64,000 nt of DNA from Chitinophagaceae bacterium (GTDB lineage: Bacteria; Bacteroidota; Bacteroidia; Chitinophagales; Chitinophagaceae): NCBI GenBank assembly GCA_016786845.1, contig JAEUVB010000023.1, positions 1 to 64,000 on the forward strand, written 5' to 3'. This document shows, piece by piece, positions 1-7,417 of this stretch. The position numbers and the translations under genes were made by a program. The notes under the pieces were generated by a model that saw nothing but the letters and a program-made list of their open reading frames with translations, made no database searches and was not told where the DNA came from. The number at the start of each line of letters is the position of its first letter. Position 1 is the stretch's first letter.

Positions 1-132
1 ATGAGCAACAAATCAGGGCAACAATTAGGCAACAAATATAAGTAAAAAAGAGTAGTTTGGCAACAAATAAAAGAAGGAAAAATCAGTTAAGACATATGAA
101 AAACAAGCACTTAGCAAACAAAGGAAAGATAA
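1..132. other. Left flank of the element with GCAACAA repeats
   Basis: No gene is seen. The heptamer GCAACAA occurs four times, at 5-11, 18-24, 29-35 and 60-66; the second and third are 11 bp apart. Such spaced short repeats beside an attachment site look like integrase arm sites. This stretch may therefore be the end of another element using the same site rather than ancestral DNA downstream of mnmE. No terminator for mnmE is visible here. Confidence 0.4.
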
Positions 133-150
133 TTACTTTCCGATACAAAA
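133..150. repeat. Distal attachment-site copy (18-bp direct repeat)
   Basis: These 18 bases are identical to 9219-9236; the flanking bases differ on both sides. Read on the minus strand the repeat encodes F-C-I-G-K-stop, the conserved MnmE C-terminus. It marks the far end of the element from mnmE, so excision would join the left flank (positions 132 and below) to the mnmE end. Confidence 0.9.
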
Positions 151-208
151 AATAACTATTTAGCGGAAAGCCTTTAAATACAATGCTTTAGGATATCTAT
201 TTAATTTC

Positions 209-227
209 AAGGTACAAATAAGGTACA
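209..227 (+). promoter_or_regulatory. Candidate integrase arm sites, left end
   Basis: The octamer AAGGTACA occurs at 209-216 and 220-227, exactly 11 bp apart. A matching pair with the same spacing lies near the other end (9074-9092). Paired, one-turn-spaced repeats inside both ends of an element are typical of arm-type sites for a tyrosine integrase or Xis. The function is inferred. Confidence 0.5.
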
Positions 228-334
228 CAATTGATAAAATGCCTTACTTTTTTATTCAAAATACATCTTTCCAAAATTGGAATAAACTATTTTGTAGATT
301 GTGAAATATTAACCCCTTAGACAAAAAACAACTT

Positions 335-715
335 ATGAAAAAAATATTATTTACTCTACTTACTATTTTGCCATTTCTTAGTTATGCTCAAAACAAACAA
401 AATGATAGTATAAAAACAGAAAACGAAATTCTTATCAGTAAAGCTGGCAAAGATTTAGCAAGGTATGAAGTACAGAATATAGCAGGGTATTTATTATCTA
501 CTGCCGGAACATTGTTAATTTCAGCTGGTGTAAGCAAGTCCGCACAACAAACAAATTCAGCACCAAATTTTGGGGGGAACAACAGCAATAAACCAAATGG
601 GATTAGTATTGTTGGGGGGATTTTTAGCCTTTTGGGCGGTGGATTGATTTTAACTTCTGCAACTAATATTGGGAATGCAGGCAGGAAGCTTAAAAAAGTT
701 AAAAAAGTTCAATAA
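335..715 (+). CDS. Exported small hypothetical protein (element cargo)
   Basis: A 126-aa protein of unknown function. It begins with a lysine pair and a hydrophobic stretch ending in A-Q, a typical signal peptide (about residues 1-19). Two further glycine- and leucine-rich hydrophobic segments lie near residues 45-65 and 88-110, and the C-terminus is very lysine-rich. It is probably inserted in or anchored to the envelope. It is the only element gene on the plus strand and converges on the next gene, at the end opposite the integrase where cargo usually sits. No family is recognised. Confidence 0.65.
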   Translation: MKKILFTLLTILPFLSYAQNKQNDSIKTENEILISKAGKDLARYEVQNIAGYLLSTAGTLLISAGVSKSAQQTNSAPNFGGNNSNKPNGISIVGGIFSLLGGGLILTSATNIGNAGRKLKKVKKVQ

Positions 716-812
716 AATAAGAGTAGTATTACACATAAGCGATTGTAATTGTTTTATTAGATTACCACAACATTCAAATCACCATCATATCTATTCTTTC
801 AAATAATTAACC

Positions 813-1406
813 TTACCAGTCATCTGACTGATTAGAGCCTTTAGTAAAGTTAATCAAATTCCGAATAAACAATTCTATATATTCATTGAATTTGGAAGGG
901 AATTCCTTTTTTTGTTTAATGGAATAAAAAGTAAAAGGTGACCATATATAATCAATAATATCTTGCGTTGAATTACAGTTCTTGTCAATACAAACATTAA
1001 ATCCATCAACTCTATACTTTAATTTATTTTCTTTTACTTTTATGGTAAGTGTATATTTTATATCCGGCTTATTCGGAAAAAAAGGACAATCTAAGAAAAC
1101 CCCTTTGCAAACTAATACCCCTGCCTCCCTATCATTCATTTGTATTACTGAATTTGCCGAATTGTATGTTTTCGAAACCCACTCAAAACAGTTCAAATAA
1201 ATTTTTTCTTTAGTCATACTATCCAAATTTACAACCTTCTCATATGCAATTTCATATACCAATGTATCTACGGGCAAATCATAAATTGTAAGAGTTTTAC
1301 CATTTCTTTGGAATACAGTCTTTTGAGAGAATGCATAAAAAGGCAACATAAAAAATAACAACAAAATGATTTTATTGACCTTGCTTACAACTATCTTCTT
1401 TTTCAT
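813..1406 (-). CDS. Exported hypothetical protein (element cargo)
   Basis: About 197 aa. The ATG at 1406 is preferred over the one at 1436: it gives a compact signal peptide (Met-Lys-Lys-Lys, then a hydrophobic core ending A-F-S-Q), and an AAAAGAAAG stretch lies just upstream. The mature part is a mixed alpha/beta protein with three cysteines mid-chain (in VLVCKG, FLDCPF and the CIDKNC region). No known domain is recognised. Low GC matches the rest of the element. It probably acts in the periplasm or outer envelope. Confidence 0.6.
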   Translation of the reverse strand: MKKKIVVSKVNKIILLLFFMLPFYAFSQKTVFQRNGKTLTIYDLPVDTLVYEIAYEKVVNLDSMTKEKIYLNCFEWVSKTYNSANSVIQMNDREAGVLVCKGVFLDCPFFPNKPDIKYTLTIKVKENKLKYRVDGFNVCIDKNCNSTQDIIDYIWSPFTFYSIKQKKEFPSKFNEYIELFIRNLINFTKGSNQSDDW

Positions 1407-1460
1407 AATACTTTCTTTTAAAAGATTTATATACATTCAGTTTATCGTACATAAGCAAAC

Positions 1461-1486
1461 TTTTGACCCTTTATAAATGTCGTTCC
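1461..1486. repeat. 26-bp repeat, intergenic copy
   Basis: These 26 bases are identical to 2456-2481, inside the terminase-small-subunit-like gene, in the same orientation. Outside the 26 bases the two copies diverge immediately. The copy lies between two cargo genes, so it marks a past rearrangement or capture of a cargo segment. Confidence 0.8.
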
Positions 1487-1500
1487 TGATCAGGGTGTTT

Positions 1501-2220
1501 CTAATTATTGCAAAGCTCTTGGATAAATTCATAAGCTCGAGTTTCACCCAATTCACCTGCCTTGCTAAGATCTACACATCCGCTTTCTTTTTGATTTAAA
1601 CTAATTTTAGAAAGCCCTCTACCATTATAGGCATCCCCATTATTCGGATTCAACCCTATTGCCTTGTTGAAATCTAAAATAGCTCCTCCATAATCTTTTA
1701 GATTATGCTTACTATATCCTCTAGCAATATAAACATTTTCCTTCTTCGGATTCAACCTTATTGCCTTGCTGTAATCTAAGATAGCACCTCTATGATCCTT
1801 AAGTTTAGCCTTTTCAAATCCTCTAAAATAATAATTCGACCATTGATTCGAATCCAAATCAATTGCCTTGCTGTAATCTAAGATAGCACCTGTGTAATCT
1901 TTTTGTTCAGATTTGTACGATGCTCTAAATGAGTAATTTCTCCAATTATACGGATCCAATTCAATTGCCTTATCCAAATCCTTTATTGCCATACTATAAA
2001 TTTTGAGTTTTTGTTTGGCAGATCCTCTATAACAATAAGCGTCATCACTATACGGATCCAATTCAATTGCCCTATCGAAATCCTTTATTGCCATACTATA
2101 TGCACCTTGTATATAACGATCCAATCCTAATATATAATAAGATTTAGAATCTTGACCGTATAAAATGAAGTTGCACAATAAAATAGCAATTGTCATTATT
2201 CCTCTTTTAATCGCATTCAT
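1501..2220 (-). CDS. Exported tetratricopeptide-repeat protein (element cargo)
   Basis: A 239-aa protein with an N-terminal hydrophobic signal (cleavage likely after Y-G-Q near residue 23) followed by six consecutive 34-residue TPR units. Each has the pattern A-x-x-x-R/G...G-A-I-x-D-x-x-K-A-I-x-L-x-P. The last unit is degenerate and holds the only cysteine of the repeat region. TPR solenoids are protein-protein interaction scaffolds; export suggests a periplasmic partner. The near-identical units give repetitive DNA that could expand or contract. A restart at Met9 is possible. The partner is unknown. Confidence 0.8.
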   Translation of the reverse strand: MNAIKRGIMTIAILLCNFILYGQDSKSYYILGLDRYIQGAYSMAIKDFDRAIELDPYSDDAYCYRGSAKQKLKIYSMAIKDLDKAIELDPYNWRNYSFRASYKSEQKDYTGAILDYSKAIDLDSNQWSNYYFRGFEKAKLKDHRGAILDYSKAIRLNPKKENVYIARGYSKHNLKDYGGAILDFNKAIGLNPNNGDAYNGRGLSKISLNQKESGCVDLSKAGELGETRAYEFIQELCNN

Positions 2221-2307
2221 TTAAACTTATTTGTTTTGTCACACAAATATAAATATAGAATTCGATTATCGTCTGTTCATTTGCACTCACCTATAAAGAA
2301 TAGCTAA

Positions 2308-3072
2308 TTACTGAATCATTCTACTTGAATCGTCTAATACTTTCAACTTAGGTGCTGCTGCCCTCAAAATACATTCAATAGCGTTTATCTGTTCAGTATT
2401 TAATTGTCGTATTGTTTCCTGACTTAATACAGTTTCATTTATTTGGATATAGTTATTTTGACCCTTTATAAATGTCGTTCCGGTGTCCTGTTTATGAAAA
2501 TCTAAAAATACCTTTAACGCCTTCACATTCCCTTCCATCCCTAAAGTATAAAGCCTTGCAATAACACGGGGCAATAATACAGCTGAACTTTGTTTAAGTT
2601 CGTTATATTCTCTATCCTTGTAAACATCGGTCATGTGCTTTGCAATGGTTGTTCTGCTTAATCCTGTAATGCGAGCAATTTCAGTTTGATTGGGTATTTT
2701 ATTTTGATTATTAGCGGTATCTCGTATCGCTCTCATTATTGAAATTCTGTTAATGTCATAGGTTACCCGTTTAATAGTATTTTGAAATTCCATTTTAATT
2801 TCACCCTCCCCATATTTACGGTTAACATTCTCAAACAAACAAAACAACCATCTTGAAGCCTTCTCAAATTTAAAGGCTGCTTCCCTTCGTTCTTCATCGG
2901 GCAAAGTATAGTCAATTGATTTATTTACATTTTCATTCATTACATTAGTCAATTCTCCTTGCATAGCTTGCAATTGCTCTTTATCATCGTTCAAAACGAG
3001 TAATTCTATTTTTTCGGCTGTTAAATTTTCTGTCAACTTTTGTAAACCTTTCTGTATTACTTTCTTTTTCAT
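2308..3072 (-). CDS. HTH protein resembling a phage terminase small subunit
   Basis: A 254-aa protein. A helix-turn-helix lies near residues 127-150 (T-E-I-A-R-I-T-G-L-S-R-T-T-I-A-K-H). It is followed by a helical stretch with N-V-K-A-L-K-V-F-L-D-F (about 182-192) and a C-terminal segment N-N-Y-I-Q-I-N...T-V-L-S-Q-E-T then E-Q-I-N-A-I. An N-terminal HTH followed by a helical oligomerisation part is the arrangement of many small terminases. In satellites such a gene redirects packaging. A plain replication or transcription regulator is the alternative. It ends the replication block, 10 bp after the primase-like gene. Confidence 0.5.
   Translation of the reverse strand: MKKKVIQKGLQKLTENLTAEKIELLVLNDDKEQLQAMQGELTNVMNENVNKSIDYTLPDEERREAAFKFEKASRWLFCLFENVNRKYGEGEIKMEFQNTIKRVTYDINRISIMRAIRDTANNQNKIPNQTEIARITGLSRTTIAKHMTDVYKDREYNELKQSSAVLLPRVIARLYTLGMEGNVKALKVFLDFHKQDTGTTFIKGQNNYIQINETVLSQETIRQLNTEQINAIECILRAAAPKLKVLDDSSRMIQ
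2456..2481. repeat. 26-bp repeat, genic copy
   Basis: This partner of the repeat at 1461-1486 lies in frame within the terminase-small-subunit-like gene and encodes G-T-T-F-I-K-G-Q-N. It is presumably the source copy. Confidence 0.8.
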
Positions 3073-3082
3073 TTTGGTATTT

Positions 3083-4321
3083 TTAGGGGGTAATTATTGT
3101 TTTCAATTCAAATAATCGGTTGAGGTATGGTAAAAAGTTTTGATTCCCGTTGTATGCCTTTACCCTTGCTAAGTGGCTTTCGATGAATTTTTTACAATCG
3201 TTTATTTTACTGTATTTATTCAGGCTTTGGGGCTGGGTTGGCAATGTCAATCCGGCAAAGTAATTTTCTAATTCAGAAATTTCCTTATCCCAATATTCCG
3301 ACTTCACCTTTTCAGGGTACAAAATGGGTTTCACCTCAAGCAATGGTTGAACGGCTGGGGGTGGCTCTATGGCTTTGGCTTCAGGTATTGCAAAATCTTT
3401 GTGGTTGAAATTTATTAAATAGTCCGCAAGATCAAACCCCTGTTTTCTTTCTGCATCGGTGGCTTTACGTTCCAATAAATCGGAAACGGCAAACCTTGCA
3501 AGATTTGAAAGTGCTTTTGCCCTGCTGCTCCATTTATCAAATCCGTTGAGATCGGGAAAAAGTATCACATTTCGCCCCTTCAGCACACTGCATCTTTCAG
3601 CGTTCAGGTTGGTAAGGCTGCCAACGGCAACCCATATAAACTGGGGTAAATAAACGCTAGCAATGATAGCCGTCTTTTCGCTTTCAACTATTGCAACGGG
3701 TTTAGATTTGTCAATCAGTAAGTGTTCACCAAATAAACATTGCTTCAATTCAAATTCAGGCTGTTTAAGGGCTGAATGTACCCAGCTAATGTGATTGTAA
3801 GGCATTTTTATTCTCTTGCCCGTATTGGGGCTGTAAAGCATTATTTTGCCCGTTCTTACTTTGCCCTGTGTATCTATCTGCCAAAATACCGTTGCCCCCT
3901 GCCAATATTTTGAGGTGGCTATGAAATAACGGCTTACAAGCTGTTCGGTTATCTCAACCCCGAACAAGTTAATAAGGAATTTTACAAAGTGGTTCGATTC
4001 ATAGCCCTTCAGACTGGCTTTGAATACCTTAACGGGAATAAATGAAACAGGTTTGTGAAGTGGTTTGATTGGTGGGGGCTTGTATGCTTTGAGCTGTGGA
4101 GTATCAAATGAAATATTGTTATCCTTAAAATATTGTTTCGGGGTGTAATGATATCCACATTTACTTTCACGATTGCACCTGCCAACATTTGGGTGTAAGT
4201 GTTCCCCCGTTACCGTATCAATGTAAAGCGAAAAGGTTTTATCCCTTTGCTGGCAACAGGGGCAACGGTAACGGGTTTTCATTCCCTTGTATGGCTCTAA
4301 AGTGTATCTTTTAGTATTCAT
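3083..4321 (-). CDS. Primase-like protein: zinc finger plus Toprim (DUF6371-like)
   Basis: A 412-aa protein. The N-terminus has a zinc-binding set C20, C22/C23, C49, C55 and H58, like primase CHC2 fingers. A Toprim-like fold follows, with the acidic residue in V-A-I-V-E-S-E-K-T-A (209-218) and L-F-P-D-L-N-G (254-260). No separate helicase domain is present. It probably primes replication of the element together with the ATPase encoded upstream at 4604. It overlaps the preceding small gene by 11 bp, which implies coupled translation. Bacteroidota mobile elements carry similar proteins; the DUF6371 assignment is from memory. Confidence 0.75.
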   Translation of the reverse strand: MNTKRYTLEPYKGMKTRYRCPCCQQRDKTFSLYIDTVTGEHLHPNVGRCNRESKCGYHYTPKQYFKDNNISFDTPQLKAYKPPPIKPLHKPVSFIPVKVFKASLKGYESNHFVKFLINLFGVEITEQLVSRYFIATSKYWQGATVFWQIDTQGKVRTGKIMLYSPNTGKRIKMPYNHISWVHSALKQPEFELKQCLFGEHLLIDKSKPVAIVESEKTAIIASVYLPQFIWVAVGSLTNLNAERCSVLKGRNVILFPDLNGFDKWSSRAKALSNLARFAVSDLLERKATDAERKQGFDLADYLINFNHKDFAIPEAKAIEPPPAVQPLLEVKPILYPEKVKSEYWDKEISELENYFAGLTLPTQPQSLNKYSKINDCKKFIESHLARVKAYNGNQNFLPYLNRLFELKTIITP

Positions 4322-4520
4322 AAAATTTTAGCTTTCTATTGAATTTTACTTTGTTGTCCTCAATAGTCATAGTCAAACTTAAATCTGTGGCGTTTTGTGC
4401 TTTTCTTATTTTGCCCCCCTTGAAGTGAAATTCAACCCTGCTAATCACAGCGACAATTTTAGAAACTTCAATTTCCGTGTTAATCTCTTTTGTGGCATCG
4501 TATTTTAATTGTGTTTTCAT
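4311..4520 (-). CDS. Small hypothetical protein between ATPase and primase genes
   Basis: A 69-aa lysine-rich protein of mixed beta/alpha character with no recognised domain. It overlaps the downstream primase-like gene by 11 bp and starts just after the AT-rich stretch and iteron array at 4521-4618. It is probably translated with the replication genes; a replication accessory role is only a guess from position. Confidence 0.55.
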   Translation of the reverse strand: MKTQLKYDATKEINTEIEVSKIVAVISRVEFHFKGGKIRKAQNATDLSLTMTIEDNKVKFNRKLKFYEY

Positions 4521-4618
4521 ACTATTAAATTTTTTAAGTTATTAAATATTTTCATCCTGATTTTTGTAACAAGTGTAACACTTGTAACAGGGTGTTACAG
4601 TTGTTACAGGGTGTTACA
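4521..4618. other. Candidate replication origin: six iterons plus AT-rich tract
   Basis: The heptamer TGTAACA occurs three times on the plus strand (4565, 4574, 4583; 9-bp steps). Its reverse complement TGTTACA then occurs three times (4593, 4602, 4612; 9- and 10-bp steps). A run of about 40 very AT-rich bases (4521-4563) adjoins it. The array overlaps the 3' end of the ATPase gene. Iterons plus an AT-rich unwinding tract beside replication genes fit an origin. Autoregulatory operators or a structured RNA are alternatives. Confidence 0.6.
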
Positions 4619-5734
4619 ATCCTTTAATATTCTACTTACTTTCATGTGAGAAATTCCCAATGCATCCCCTATTTCCCGAAGGCTTCGCCCTTGCTGCTTT
4701 AGTTCACTCACTTTTTCGTTTAAACTTTCTTTGTCCTTTTCTGTGTGCTGCCTAAGGTGTTCCCATTCCTTGCCGAAATTCACAAACTCAAACAGTAGGA
4801 AATTTAGGGGCTTATCAATTTGGCAAACACAAACATTTTCAGCATCGTAAATCTGCTCGGTGTTCCGTTGCTTAATTTGTTTCAAGTATCGTAAATTTTT
4901 ATCGCTGTGGCTTTCACCAATTGAAAAGGAACTATCACAAAAGTTTATCAGCATTTTGCTGCCTTGTAAATCATTTCGGGTTATGGGTTTTGATAAATCC
5001 CTTTTGGGTGTGTGCGCAAGTGCTAAAATTGAAAGCCCATATTTGTTTTTTAGTGACTTCAAATGTTTCATTAAGGGTAAAGCATCTCTAGCCTTTTCGG
5101 TTTCATTTTTGAGGTAAGTAAGGTTGTCGATGATCAATACCTTTGCGCCTGTTTCGGTAATACTTAGTTCTAAAGAATGATTGAGGTAATCCTCAAATGT
5201 TTGGTTTTCGGGAATACTAGCATCGGGGTTAATTTCAACCCTAATAAAATTGTTATCAAATTTATAATGCTGTTCAAACTTTATTGAATATCGGTTTTCA
5301 AATTGCTTGTCGCTTAACTCAAAATCAAAATACAAGATTGGTTGCTTAGTTGTTTCCAAATTAAAGCCCCTTATCTGTTCGCCCCTACTTATGCTGTTGC
5401 CAATTTGCACGGCTAAAATTGATTTTCCTAAATTGGTGTCGGCAAACAAAATACATAGTTCACCTTCAAACCAAAATTCACCAAAAAGCATTTGTGGAAT
5501 AGGTCGGGTTTTCGCTTGTTCAATCCAACGACTGGCTGTTTTAACGGTGAACAATCCTTTGCTTTCTTTGGCTTCGATCCCTTGCCTTAAAAGTTGTTCA
5601 GCTTCAGACTTTATTTCATCACTCCCAATTCCAATTTTATCCAATTCGAATTTTGGGGTAATGGTTGTTAAATTTGTATCTTTGCTCCCGTCTTTATCGC
5701 TTAAAGAATTGGGTGTAATATTATGTTCCTGCAT
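4604..5734 (-). CDS. RecA-fold AAA ATPase, RepA-helicase-like, with C-terminal HTH
   Basis: A 376-aa protein. The Walker A motif is A-D-T-N-L-G-K-S at 98-105 (Ala replaces the usual first Gly). Walker B is K-V-L-I-I-D-N-L at 198-205. A histidine motif A-L-A-H-T-P lies at 239-244. Residues 345-376 form a resolvase-like helix-turn-helix (S-L-R-E-I-G-D-A-L-G-I-S...K-V-S-R-I-L). This matches RepA-type hexameric helicase ATPases of mobile elements. The C-terminal HTH may bind the adjacent iterons, which would couple origin recognition to unwinding. It lies 3 bp after the HTH gene and is probably cotranscribed with it. Confidence 0.75.
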   Translation of the reverse strand: MQEHNITPNSLSDKDGSKDTNLTTITPKFELDKIGIGSDEIKSEAEQLLRQGIEAKESKGLFTVKTASRWIEQAKTRPIPQMLFGEFWFEGELCILFADTNLGKSILAVQIGNSISRGEQIRGFNLETTKQPILYFDFELSDKQFENRYSIKFEQHYKFDNNFIRVEINPDASIPENQTFEDYLNHSLELSITETGAKVLIIDNLTYLKNETEKARDALPLMKHLKSLKNKYGLSILALAHTPKRDLSKPITRNDLQGSKMLINFCDSSFSIGESHSDKNLRYLKQIKQRNTEQIYDAENVCVCQIDKPLNFLLFEFVNFGKEWEHLRQHTEKDKESLNEKVSELKQQGRSLREIGDALGISHMKVSRILKDCNTL

Positions 5735-5737
5735 AGT

Positions 5738-6121
5738 TTACGCCCTCTCTTTTTTATGGTTTACAATGCTTTCCGCTGCTGCATCAAATTCACTTTTTCT
5801 CTTTTTACCGGATAAGTAATTTTCAGCTTCAATGGCTGTTTCTGCCAATGTTTTTTTTCTTCCCTGTTTCAAATAATTGATTAACTCAACCTTTGAAAAG
5901 TAACAACGCTTAGAACGTTTCATTACTGGTAATTCGCCTTTGGAAATAAGCCCGTAAATTGTAGGAACTGATAGACTTAATAATTTAGCTGTGTCCTGAA
6001 CTGTTAAAAGTTCTTCAGCTGGGGGCTGTTCGCCCTGCTCTTTAGTTTTGTGTTTGAGGTCGAGCAATAAGGTTTCAATGTTGCTTAACCTTGCCTCAAT
6101 AACTTCGAATGGATTATTCAT
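5738..6121 (-). CDS. MerR/excisionase-type HTH protein
   Basis: A 127-aa protein. An N-terminal coiled-coil-like helix (about residues 5-30) is followed by an HTH_17-type winged helix (about 40-90: L-L-T-V-Q-D-T-A-K-L-L, then P-T-I-Y-G-L-I-S-K-G-E-L-P). A basic tail follows. Proteins of this kind serve as excisionases or as activators of replication genes in integrated elements. It directly precedes the ATPase gene and is separated from the next upstream gene by the repeats at 6160-6202, which may be its operator. Confidence 0.75.
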   Translation of the reverse strand: MNNPFEVIEARLSNIETLLLDLKHKTKEQGEQPPAEELLTVQDTAKLLSLSVPTIYGLISKGELPVMKRSKRCYFSKVELINYLKQGRKKTLAETAIEAENYLSGKKRKSEFDAAAESIVNHKKERA

Positions 6122-6159
6122 TTTACTACATTTTAGTTTAATGCTGTAAAAGAATAAAG

Positions 6160-6202
6160 TGGTTTTGGTGGTAAAAAAAGTGGTTTTGGTGGTTTTGGTG
6201 GT
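6160..6202 (+). repeat. Iteron-like TGGTTTTGGTGGT repeats
   Basis: Three copies of a 13-mer begin at 6160, 6181 and 6190 (steps of 21 and 9 bp). They lie in the gap between the 394-aa gene and the HTH gene. The G-pairs also give a two-quartet G-quadruplex potential on the plus strand. A role as operator for the replication genes or as a secondary origin is inferred. Confidence 0.6.
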
Positions 6203-6211
6203 ATGCCCTAT

Positions 6212-7396
6212 TTACTTAGTTTTAGTAGTAAAATATTTATACAAATTGCTTCTTGAAATATCGCTTTCGTCAAACTTAACATTTGCAAACAATGAAATAT
6301 TTTGCTTTGCAAATTGCAAAAGTTGCAATTCAACCCCCTTACTTTTTGCAAAAAATATTCTATTCAAAGCCCAACCGAATAGTTTTTTGTTTGGTCTACC
6401 ATTTATTAGAATGGGTTTTGTTAGTGTCGGGAATGTTCCAGTATCAAAGTATTGCATCAACGCTGAAACTAATGTTTTATAATCTACTTCACTCATATTT
6501 TCTTTAAACTCAAACAACCAATCTTCAATAGTGGAAAGTGTAAAATTATTGTCGGGTTGTTGATCCTGCTCTATTCCGGTATCAGCTTGTTCGGGTTCAT
6601 CTGTACTATCTATTTTCTGTTTACAATATTGCAAAACCTGAATATATAAATCCTCCTTCATTTGCGCTCCAAAATGGTTGGGCATTGCTTGAATAAGGTT
6701 TTGATAAAATACCTTTCCTTTAAAAGGGGCTTCGCTGTGTATAGCCTCAATAAAATCAAATGGCTCAAATTTGGTTGCCCCTATTTTTGTATTCCCAATG
6801 TACAAACGGTGTGCGATATTACTATAATAATTTAGGTCATTTTGATTCTCTGAACTTCCGGCATATTGAGATTCAATAGGCATTACATTTGTTTCATCTT
6901 CTTCAAATTCGCTTTCAAACTTATCAACAAAATAGCCAAATAACTCCTTAAGGATTTTATCTAATTCTCCTAAAGTAGAACTAAGTAAACCTTGAATATT
7001 AACTTGATTTTTAAATTCAGAATATTTGCTTGCATACAAATCTATCTCCTCCTTATCATCATGGCTAAAATTACTAATTAGCCTTTTAATATCCGCAATA
7101 TTCCAGCTTCGAACGGTTAAAATATCACCCCACTTCCAAATACTAAGTTCATTTACCTTATTCATTATCGGTTCTATTATTCTCTCATCAACTACTTTAC
7201 CTTTATCCTTAATTTGAATGTTCAGTTCGTCACATTTAATCTTGTCTTTATAATTATCCTGTGGCTTCAATTTACTTTTTTCCTTTTCCAAAAAGTTCAA
7301 TTCATTCAAGACTCCTTCAAGGTTGTTGAAGTTCTCTATGTTTGAATGCAGAAATTCAATAAACTGAAACAGGTTGTTTACTTTGTCAGGTATCAT
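6212..7396 (-). CDS. Hypothetical protein of the integrative element
   Basis: A 394-aa, strongly charged, mostly helical protein without signal peptide or membrane segments. The N-terminal half looks coiled-coil-prone. The C-terminal part carries K-P-I-L-I-N-G-R-P-N-K-K-L-F-G-W-A-L-N-R-I followed by a short helical tail. It sits between the integrase and the HTH/replication genes on the same strand, 21 bp from the integrase stop. The family is not recognised; a regulatory or replication role is possible from context only. Confidence 0.6.
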   Translation of the reverse strand: MIPDKVNNLFQFIEFLHSNIENFNNLEGVLNELNFLEKEKSKLKPQDNYKDKIKCDELNIQIKDKGKVVDERIIEPIMNKVNELSIWKWGDILTVRSWNIADIKRLISNFSHDDKEEIDLYASKYSEFKNQVNIQGLLSSTLGELDKILKELFGYFVDKFESEFEEDETNVMPIESQYAGSSENQNDLNYYSNIAHRLYIGNTKIGATKFEPFDFIEAIHSEAPFKGKVFYQNLIQAMPNHFGAQMKEDLYIQVLQYCKQKIDSTDEPEQADTGIEQDQQPDNNFTLSTIEDWLFEFKENMSEVDYKTLVSALMQYFDTGTFPTLTKPILINGRPNKKLFGWALNRIFFAKSKGVELQLLQFAKQNISLFANVKFDESDISRSNLYKYFTTKTK

Positions 7397-7417
7397 TTGT
7401 CTTTTATGGTTTAGAGT

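Noticed and set aside
1560..2120. Repeated DNA in the TPR gene considered as a repeat array
   Set aside because: The roughly 102-bp period is fully explained by six 34-residue TPR units.
5307..5819. A 170-residue open frame antisense to the element ATPase and HTH genes
   Set aside because: It crosses the boundary between two well-supported genes and is Leu/Ser-rich as expected for an antisense frame.
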